A stretch of DNA of 47,197 nt from an uncultured Bacteriovoracaceae bacterium (GTDB lineage Bacteria; Bdellovibrionota; Bacteriovoracia; Bacteriovoracales; Bacteriovoracaceae): contig CALHLC010000023.1 in the NCBI GenBank assembly GCA_938034385.1, forward strand, positions 1-47,197, in the 5' to 3' direction. The position numbers were made by a program, and so were the translations under genes. Positions 40,763 through 47,197 of the stretch are shown here, piece after piece. The notes under the pieces are model-generated. The model saw nothing but the letters and a program-made list of their open reading frames with translations, searched no databases and had not been told where the DNA came from. Position 1 is the stretch's first letter. Each line of letters starts with the position of its first letter.

Positions 40763-41989
40763 ATGAACAAAATTAAGGTATCTAACCCTGTTGTTGAGCT
40801 TGATGGCGATGAAATGACTAGAATCATTTGGAAGTTTATTAAAGATAAGCTTATTCATCCTTATCTTGATCTTGATATTAAATATTTTGACCTTGGGATG
40901 GAATTTAGAGATGAGACAAATGACCAAGTCACTATAGATGCAGCTAATGCTATTTTAGAGCATGGTGTAGGGATCAAATGTGCAACTATCACTCCTGATG
41001 AAGATAGAGTAGAAGAATTTAAACTTAAGAAAATGTGGAAGTCTCCAAATGGAACCATAAGAAATATTCTAGGTGGAACAGTTTTTAGAGAGCCTATTGT
41101 TTGTGAAAACGTTCCAAGACTCGTAACTAATTGGAATAAGCCAATTTGCATAGGAAGACATGCTTTTGGTGATCAATATAAAGCGACTGATATGCTGGTT
41201 AAAGGAAAAGGAAAGTTAACAATGACTTTTCACCCTGAAAATGGAGAGCCTGAGACTCATACAGTTTATGATTTTAATGGTGAAGGCGGCGTGGCGATGG
41301 CCATGTATAATACTGAAGAGTCAGTTTATGGTTTTGCAAGGTCATGCTTTAACCAAGCTTTATCAAAAAAATGGCCACTATACCTATCAACTAAAAACAC
41401 AATTTTGAAGAAATACGACGGAAGATTTAAAGATATCTTCCAAGAAGTTTATGACAAAGAGTATAAAGGAAAGTTTGACGCTCTTGGATTAACTTATGAG
41501 CATAGACTGATTGATGATATGGTCGCTTCTGCCCTTAAATGGGAAGGCGGTTTTGTTTGGGCCTGTAAAAACTATGATGGTGATGTCCAGTCTGATACTG
41601 TTGCTCAAGGCTTTGGATCTCTTGGTCTTATGACTTCAACACTAGTTACTCCTGATGGTAAAACAATGGAAGCTGAAGCGGCCCATGGTACAGTGACGCG
41701 CCATTACAGAAGACATCAACAGGGTGAGAAGACTTCTACTAACCCTATTGCTTCAATCTTTGCTTGGACTAGAGGATTAGCCTTCAGAGGTAAATTAGAT
41801 TCAAATCAAGAATTGATCAATTTCTGTAATACTTTAGAAGATGTCTGTATCAAAACAGTTGAGTCTGGAAAGATGACAAAAGACCTTGCTCTTTGTATAC
41901 ACGGTAGAGACTTAAATGAGAGTCATTATCTAGTCACTGAAGATTTTCTTCAAGCACTTGATGAGAATTTACAAGCAAGATTTAAATAA
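40763..41989 (+). CDS. icd: NADP-dependent isocitrate dehydrogenase, eukaryote-like type
   Basis: 408 residues. The start [20 protein letters not shown] and the segments [53 protein letters not shown] and [12 protein letters not shown] identify the homodimeric subgroup II isocitrate dehydrogenases shared with mitochondrial and cytosolic eukaryotic enzymes, and not the E. coli-type Icd. Substrate Arg/Ser and metal Asp residues are all present. It oxidises isocitrate to 2-oxoglutarate, just upstream of the sucAB step. Ribosome site AAAGGA before the ATG; the M23 peptidase gene starts 17 bp after the stop, so both may be in one transcript. Confidence 0.97.
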   Translation: MNKIKVSNPVVELDGDEMTRIIWKFIKDKLIHPYLDLDIKYFDLGMEFRDETNDQVTIDAANAILEHGVGIKCATITPDEDRVEEFKLKKMWKSPNGTIRNILGGTVFREPIVCENVPRLVTNWNKPICIGRHAFGDQYKATDMLVKGKGKLTMTFHPENGEPETHTVYDFNGEGGVAMAMYNTEESVYGFARSCFNQALSKKWPLYLSTKNTILKKYDGRFKDIFQEVYDKEYKGKFDALGLTYEHRLIDDMVASALKWEGGFVWACKNYDGDVQSDTVAQGFGSLGLMTSTLVTPDGKTMEAEAAHGTVTRHYRRHQQGEKTSTNPIASIFAWTRGLAFRGKLDSNQELINFCNTLEDVCIKTVESGKMTKDLALCIHGRDLNESHYLVTEDFLQALDENLQARFK

Positions 41990-42006
41990 AGGCAAACTTA
42001 ACTTAA

Positions 42007-42939
42007 ATGAAGAAAATTTCGATAAATTTTAGAACTGTTGACGATGATCAAAACATCGTCAACAGAGGATTCTCTTTTGGAAAACGCGGATCTAAAATCT
42101 TCTATGCTTTTATTGCTCTTTTTTCAGTAGCATCAGTTTCAGCCGTTGCTCACTATATGAGTTTAGTTTCTACAGTTGCTCACAATAGCTATCTCGAAAA
42201 TGAAAACTCCACTCTTAAAAAAAGAATGAGAAACTTCAAAGAAAAGATTGAAAAAATTGATAAGAATTTAAAAATTGTTAATAAATTTGAAAAAAAGTTA
42301 AAAAGCTTTTCCAACCTTGATACTGAAGTTTTAAATGAGCCCTATTTTAGCGAAAAAGAAATTGATCAATTACAAGCAAAATTAGAATCACCTCTTAGGC
42401 CTTCTGTGAAAGAAAAAATTATTCGAGATGATGATTTTGAAAAATTTGATTCTCATCTTGATAACTTTGAACAAAGCAGTCTTGAACTAAAAAACGAATT
42501 AAAAGCATTATCAACAATATATACCGATAAAAGAATGCTTTTTCATTCACTTCCAACTTTATTTCCTACTCTTGGCTGGATAACTAGTTTTTATGGTAAA
42601 AGAAAAAACCCTGTTACAAAAAGAACAAGGCTTCATAGCGGTTTAGATATTGGGGCAGCTTATGGTGCACCTATTCTAGCAGCAGCTGATGGAGTAGTTG
42701 TTTACTCTGGTACATTTTCTGCTATGGGAAAGACTGTGCAACTTGATCATGGATATGGAATTCAAACTTTTTACGCTCATGCTCAAAAACTTTTAGTTAG
42801 GTCTGGAGAGAGAGTTAAAAGAGGTCAAATCATTGCACGAGTTGGTAGCACGGGTCATTCTACTGGTCCTCACCTGCATTATGAAGTTAGAATCAACGGG
42901 GTACCGGCAGATCCCTACTATTTTCTTATTGAGCAATAA
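42007..42939 (+). CDS. Membrane-anchored M23 (LytM) endopeptidase
   Basis: 310 residues. A cytoplasmic N-terminal tail, one membrane helix (about 31-52) and a periplasmic coiled coil (about 60-190) precede the M23 domain (about 205-305). Zinc and catalytic residues are in RLHSGLDIGAAYGAPI (H-x3-D) and GPHLHYEVRINGVPADP (H-x-H); the Gly loop GYGIQTFYAHAQKL is also typical. It cuts peptidoglycan cross-links or activates amidases; the intact motifs argue for direct activity. It starts 17 bp after icd and secA follows at 59 bp. A coiled coil plus M23 resembles divisome or cell-shape hydrolases such as NlpD/EnvC. Confidence 0.9.
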   Translation: MKKISINFRTVDDDQNIVNRGFSFGKRGSKIFYAFIALFSVASVSAVAHYMSLVSTVAHNSYLENENSTLKKRMRNFKEKIEKIDKNLKIVNKFEKKLKSFSNLDTEVLNEPYFSEKEIDQLQAKLESPLRPSVKEKIIRDDDFEKFDSHLDNFEQSSLELKNELKALSTIYTDKRMLFHSLPTLFPTLGWITSFYGKRKNPVTKRTRLHSGLDIGAAYGAPILAAADGVVVYSGTFSAMGKTVQLDHGYGIQTFYAHAQKLLVRSGERVKRGQIIARVGSTGHSTGPHLHYEVRINGVPADPYYFLIEQ

Positions 42940-42998
42940 TTCATTATAATAATCCCTATATTTAAAGATTAAATAAAAGATAAAAATAAGGCACAACC

Positions 42999-45545
42999 AT
43001 GTTAAACGTCATTAAAAAAGTTCTTGGTACAAAGCAAGATAGAGACTTAAAAAAAATGAAACCTATTCTGGCCCAGATTAATAATCTGGCAGATAAGTAT
43101 AAAAGTTTCAGTGACGCTGATCTTCAAGCTCAAACTCAAATATTTAAAGATAGTTTCAAAAATGGAAAATCTCTAGATGAACTTCTTCCTGACGCCTTTG
43201 CTGTTGTCAGAGAAGCTTCTACTAGAGTTCTAGGAATGACTCCTTATGATGTTCAAGTTTATGGTGCTATTACTCTTCATCAAGGAAAAATTGCGGAGAT
43301 GAAGACGGGGGAAGGGAAAACCTTAACTGCTACTTTAGCAATGTATCTAAACGCTCTTTCTGGAAAAGGAACTCACCTAGTAACAGTCAATGACTACCTT
43401 GCAAGCAGAGATGCTGAGGAAATGGGTGAATTATATTCTTGGCTCGGTCTTACTTATGGATGCATCGTTCATGATATGAGTGATGAAGATAGAAAAGCGG
43501 CCTATCAAGCAGACATCACTTACGGAACAAATAATGAGTTCGCCTTTGATTATCTTAGAGATAATATGAAATTTGATATAGACCATTACGTTCAAAGAGA
43601 TCATAACTTTTGTATAGTCGATGAGGTTGATTCAATTTTAATTGATGAGGCGAGAACTCCCCTACTTATTTCTGGTCCAAGTGAAGGAAATACAGATTTA
43701 TATTACACAGTTAATAAAATTATCCCTAAATTATCTAAAGACACGCACTATACAGTTGATGAAAAAGCTCACAGTGCAATACTAACTGAAGCAGGAATAG
43801 AAAAAGTCCAAGATCTCTTAAAAATAGAAAATCTATTTGATGTCAAAAACGTTGAAGTTCTCCACCACGTAAACCAAGCCGTTAAAGCTCATAGTTTATT
43901 TGTAAAAGATGTTAATTATGTTGTTACAGATGAGAATAAAGTAATTATTGTCGATGAGTTTACAGGAAGATTAAAACATGGTTCAAGATGGTCAGATGGT
44001 CTCCATCAAGCCGTTGAGGCCAAAGAAGGTGTGAAAATAAAGTCTGAAAACCAAACACTTGCATCAATTACTTTTCAAAACTATTTTAAAAGATATAAAA
44101 AACTAGCAGGCATGACTGGTACGGCCGACACTGAAGCTGAAGAGTTTCATTCAATTTACAAACTAGATGTAGTAGTTATCCCTACTAATCTTCCTCTTAT
44201 TAGAAAAGATGAAGCCGACTCAGTTTTTGTTTCAAAAGATGCAAAATATAAAGCAGTTGCTCAAACAATCAAAGATGCAAATGATAAGGGACAACCTGTT
44301 CTAGTCGGAACGATATCAATTGAATCATCTGAGATTTTATCAGGATACTTAAGTAAACTTGGCGTAAAACATGAAATTCTAAATGCCAAACAACATGAAA
44401 GAGAAGCAACTATCATTACAAATGCTGGTCAAGTTGGATCTGTAACAATTGCAACCAATATGGCAGGTAGAGGAACAGATATTAAACTAAGTCCTGAATC
44501 AAAAGAAACTGGCGGATTATTTATTATAGGTACTGAGCGACATGAATCTCGAAGGATTGATAATCAATTAAGAGGTAGATCTGGTAGACAAGGTGATGCC
44601 GGGAGATCAAAGTTTTTCTTATCACTTGAAGATGATCTAATGAGAATTTTTGGAAGCGATAGAATAAAAGCAATCATGAGTCGATTTGGGATGAATGATG
44701 ATGAGCCAATTGAGCATAAAATGATTTCAAACGCCATTGCTAAAGCTCAAAAAAGAGTTGAAACACATAACTTTGATATAAGAAAGCACCTTTTAGAGTA
44801 TGACAATGTCATGGACGAGCAAAGACAAGGGATTTATAAATTAAGAAAAGAAATTTTAACTGACCAAGCAAATAAAGAACTCGCTCAAGATTTCGTTGAA
44901 GATACTTGTGACTATCTATCGTTTCAATTTATTCCTGATAAAAAAGTCCCGACTATCGATTGGGATTGGGATGGAATTAATCAAACCTTTAAAAATGTTT
45001 TCCATCATGAATATCAATTTAATGCAAATGAGTGTAGTGACTCATTTGAAAATGACTTAGGAAAGTATTTTCATTTCAAAGCAAAAGAAGTTCTTGATAA
45101 AAAGTTTTCTGAATATGAAGAAGAACAAGTAAAAATTGCAATGAGAGAAATTCTACTCTCTAGCTTTGATTCTCATTGGAAAGACCATCTCCTCCAAATG
45201 GATCATTTAAAGGAAGGAATCAATCTTAGGGCCTATGGTCAAAAAGATCCAAAGCTTGAATATAAAAAAGAAGCATTTGTTTTATTTGAAAACACCAAAG
45301 AAAATATTAAACGATCTGTTGTGGATACTTTATATACAGTTAGGCTATATACTCGTGAAGAAGTTGAAGAGATGAAAAGAAAGCATGAAGCGGAGCTTGA
45401 AGCACAATTGTCGGCCCATAGAAATGCTGTAGCTCAAAATGAAGCAGCAAAGACTCCATATAAAAGAGGAGATGCTAAGGTTGGGAGGAATGATCCTTGT
45501 CCTTGTGGGTCAGGGAAGAAGTTTAAGCAATGTCATGGGAGATAA
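42999..45545 (+). CDS. secA: Protein translocase ATPase SecA
   Basis: 848 residues, normal for the family. The Walker A region is [20 protein letters not shown] at about residue 100, with the [19 protein letters not shown] helicase motif II region and [19 protein letters not shown] further on. The second ATPase half contains [18 protein letters not shown] and [11 protein letters not shown]. The helical scaffold follows (NVMDEQR...), and the end is the zinc/SecB-binding tail [13 protein letters not shown]. It drives Sec export of the many signal-peptide proteins in this window. It closes the plus-strand run with icd and the M23 peptidase; no convincing terminator follows before the convergent DUF11 gene. 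Confidence 0.97.
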   Translation: MLNVIKKVLGTKQDRDLKKMKPILAQINNLADKYKSFSDADLQAQTQIFKDSFKNGKSLDELLPDAFAVVREASTRVLGMTPYDVQVYGAITLHQGKIAEMKTGEGKTLTATLAMYLNALSGKGTHLVTVNDYLASRDAEEMGELYSWLGLTYGCIVHDMSDEDRKAAYQADITYGTNNEFAFDYLRDNMKFDIDHYVQRDHNFCIVDEVDSILIDEARTPLLISGPSEGNTDLYYTVNKIIPKLSKDTHYTVDEKAHSAILTEAGIEKVQDLLKIENLFDVKNVEVLHHVNQAVKAHSLFVKDVNYVVTDENKVIIVDEFTGRLKHGSRWSDGLHQAVEAKEGVKIKSENQTLASITFQNYFKRYKKLAGMTGTADTEAEEFHSIYKLDVVVIPTNLPLIRKDEADSVFVSKDAKYKAVAQTIKDANDKGQPVLVGTISIESSEILSGYLSKLGVKHEILNAKQHEREATIITNAGQVGSVTIATNMAGRGTDIKLSPESKETGGLFIIGTERHESRRIDNQLRGRSGRQGDAGRSKFFLSLEDDLMRIFGSDRIKAIMSRFGMNDDEPIEHKMISNAIAKAQKRVETHNFDIRKHLLEYDNVMDEQRQGIYKLRKEILTDQANKELAQDFVEDTCDYLSFQFIPDKKVPTIDWDWDGINQTFKNVFHHEYQFNANECSDSFENDLGKYFHFKAKEVLDKKFSEYEEEQVKIAMREILLSSFDSHWKDHLLQMDHLKEGINLRAYGQKDPKLEYKKEAFVLFENTKENIKRSVVDTLYTVRLYTREEVEEMKRKHEAELEAQLSAHRNAVAQNEAAKTPYKRGDAKVGRNDPCPCGSGKKFKQCHGR

Positions 45546-45573
45546 GTTTTTTAGATTCATATTTATCATTTAT

Positions 45574-47070
45574 CTAATCTGCATCTAAAAACAATCCATT
45601 AAGATGATCCCAGCAATCTAGCTCTCCATTGGCACAAAAGTCCTCACCATACATTACCGCAGAACCACTAAATTCGTCTCCTCCACTTGAATGAGACCAA
45701 GAAAATGTTACTGTATCTACCTTTGCGTGATATTCACCTGGTCTTGGACAACTAATACTATTTTGATAAAAATCTATTCTTACCGTCATTGTTGTTACTC
45801 CATTTTCAGGAAAGCTAGCAGGCGTAGTACCATGACTTGCGGTCGCATCTATACCTGTAACATCAAACCACGATCTTGTATTACCTGTATAACAGCCAAG
45901 TCCTGAACAACCAGTTCCTGACCAATTGGTAAATCTAAGACGATTTTCAATAAAGCAATAACCACCATTATCATCCTGTAAAGTAAGATAGAAGTCATCA
46001 AACCTATCATTGCCTGATCCTGCATTATTGCTAACATCTACTGTAAATATGATATGATCTGGACCGGTTGCTGACTTATAACAATTACTATAATTGTCTA
46101 AGGCTTGAGCAAGATCACTAGAATAATTAGGTCCCGATGCAAAATCATCACTTGTATCGCATAAGTTCCCAACTTCTAGATCACTTAACTCATTTACCGA
46201 GGTCTCAGCTTCAAGATCATCTCCAGTTGTAATTGGATCATTTTCATTAAGAGTTGCTCTCTCGATTTCGTTGGAAATTAATTCACCTTCAGTTCCTAAA
46301 TCAACTGAACATTCTAATTCTAAAGTAGCACTCTCTCCATTTAATAATGTTCCAATAGTCCAATCATCAGTCGATGGATTATAAGTAGTTCCAGAACTAT
46401 CATTAAAAACTACGTATGTAGTGTCGCTTGGACATTCTATATTCTCAGAGAGAACACTTGTGGCATCTTCTGGCCCTAAATTCTCTATAGTAATTGTATA
46501 GGTTAATACCTCACCAGGTTCAACTGTAAACTTATCGACTACAATCTTATTAGTAAGATTTGCCATAAAAACAACACTAATTGTCTCAGACAAATCATCA
46601 GCAACGAGATCAGGATCTTCTGAATGATTTGTAAATGCAGCTGTAGTAGTATTTGTGATATCACCTTCTCCTTGACCTGAAGGCACAAGACAAGTTAATT
46701 TTAAAACTTTGGTTACTCCATTATTTAAAGCCCCTATAGTCCATTCTCCACTCACAGAATCATAATTTACACTCCCGACATTTGAATGACTTACATAGGT
46801 CATCGGAGCAGGACAGAGATCTGTCAATGTAACATTTTCAGTATCATTAGGTCCTTGATTTTCAACAGAGATATTAAATTCAACTTCCGAACCTGGAGAG
46901 ACTGTAGATTGAACTACCGTCTTAGAAGTTACTAATTCCGCTTCAAGTGGATCAATAACGACTTCGGCAATATAATCATCACCAGCAGTTGAACTATCAT
47001 AGGAGTCAGATGATATTGCTGCTGTAGTGACATTTGTTATTAACGGATCACCAACACTGAATATACTCGC
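45574..47070 (-). pseudogene. DUF11-repeat surface protein, 5' end missing
   Basis: The open frame runs from a stop at 45574-45576 up to an in-frame TAA at 47071-47073, about 498 codons. No ATG, GTG or TTG near its upstream end restores a leader; the first possible start is a TTG in the middle of a repeat (46825-46827). At least three repeats of about 125 residues with VSENQGPNDT- and IENLGPEDAT-like centres match DUF11/CARDB-like adhesin repeats. The last 200 residues are a Cys- and Trp-rich module ending LFLDAD. The frame begins in mid-repeat and has no signal peptide, so the gene is truncated, frameshifted or misassembled at about 47070. Such proteins are normally large surface adhesins. 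Confidence 0.75.
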
Positions 47071-47089
47071 TTAGTAGTGGAAACTAACT

Positions 47090-47197
47090 CTAACAATTCG
47101 TAATCATTGATGATTCATCAACTTTTTCATAACCAAATTTACAGTTAGTAATGTAAGTACCTAAAACTTTATATCTTAAGGCCCACTTTAGGCAAGC
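47090..47197 (-). CDS. C-terminal end of an unidentified protein (runs off the right edge)
   Basis: An open frame of 35 codons plus stop (TAG at 47090-47092) continues past the window edge; the other two minus-strand frames have several stops here. The sequence contains KWALRYKVLGTYITNCKFGY and two further Cys, with amino-acid usage like a real protein. No family is recognised. It ends only 20 bp before the headless DUF11 frame, and so helps define the junction described in the findings. Confidence 0.4.
   Translation of the reverse strand, partial: ACLKWALRYKVLGTYITNCKFGYEKVDESSMITNC

Noticed and set aside
45551-45577. TTAGAT/ATCTAA inverted repeat between secA and the DUF11 gene
   Set aside because: Only 6 bp of stem with a 15-base loop and no adequate T run, so it is not a convincing terminator.
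1-47197. tRNA, rRNA, CRISPR, prophage or insertion-sequence elements
   Set aside because: The intergenic regions were read on both strands and none shows a cloverleaf, repeat-spacer array, transposase or integrase signature.

Overview
The window is AT-rich DNA (roughly one third G+C by eye) from a Gram-negative bacterium. Many genes encode Sec signal peptides, lipoproteins and outer-membrane beta-barrels. The first operon resembles the Agl/Glt gliding machinery known from myxobacteria and Bdellovibrio. The best guess is a marine Bdellovibrio-like predator of the Bacteriovoracaceae/Halobacteriovorax type (phylum Bdellovibrionota). This is inferred from gene content and composition, not from a marker-gene comparison. 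I see no rRNA, tRNA, CRISPR array, insertion sequence or prophage.

Layout. (1) 1-4385, minus strand: a tight operon of an outer-membrane barrel, a repeat-rich periplasmic protein, a small CglF-like protein, a TolQ/ExbB motor subunit, two ExbD/TolR subunits and the start of another exported protein. (2) 4481-5656: an Asp/Gly-rich VWA lipoprotein with a possible sigma-28 promoter. (3) 5899-14459, minus strand: the 2-oxoglutarate dehydrogenase genes (sucA, sucB, lpd). A frameshifted secreted zinc peptidase lies between sucB and lpd, a Nif3 protein follows, and an esterase and a lipoprotein precede. (4) 14567-19089: a thioesterase, exported proteins, a DM13 protein, ribA with a coupled MFS transporter, and a lipoprotein. 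(5) 19090-22638: a non-coding stretch with a strong palindrome and a terminator directly in front of a GT-C membrane protein, followed by three overlapping glycosyltransferase genes on the other strand. (6) 22898-25119: an outer-membrane barrel, msrB and msrA. (7) 25123-29131, minus strand: acnA followed by three small uncharacterised genes. (8) 29264-30951: a membrane protein and a secreted TIM-barrel-like protein. (9) 30978-36421, minus strand: seven packed genes centred on a Ycf46-type AAA+ ATPase, a lysine-rich membrane protein, Ycf35/DUF1257 and DUF2997 proteins. A PflX-like radical SAM enzyme lies downstream, and a nuclease-like protein and an FAD protein lie upstream. (10) 36467-38116: a subtilase. 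(11) 38091-40581, minus strand: a coupled lipoprotein, HExxH peptidase and ATP-grasp ligase. (12) 40763-45545: icd, an M23 peptidase and secA. (13) 45574-47197: a DUF11-repeat surface protein with no start, abutting the end of another reading frame.

How the genes work together. sucA, sucB, lpd, acnA and icd supply four consecutive TCA-cycle steps. The envelope genes (ExbB/ExbD, barrels, lipoproteins, secA, secreted proteases) fit a gliding, predatory life style. The least understood units are the Ycf46/DUF1257/DUF2997 module, the ATP-grasp/peptidase/lipoprotein trio and the apparent attenuator at 19360-19486. Two genes look broken in this sequence: the zinc peptidase at 8294-9147 and the DUF11 protein at the right edge.
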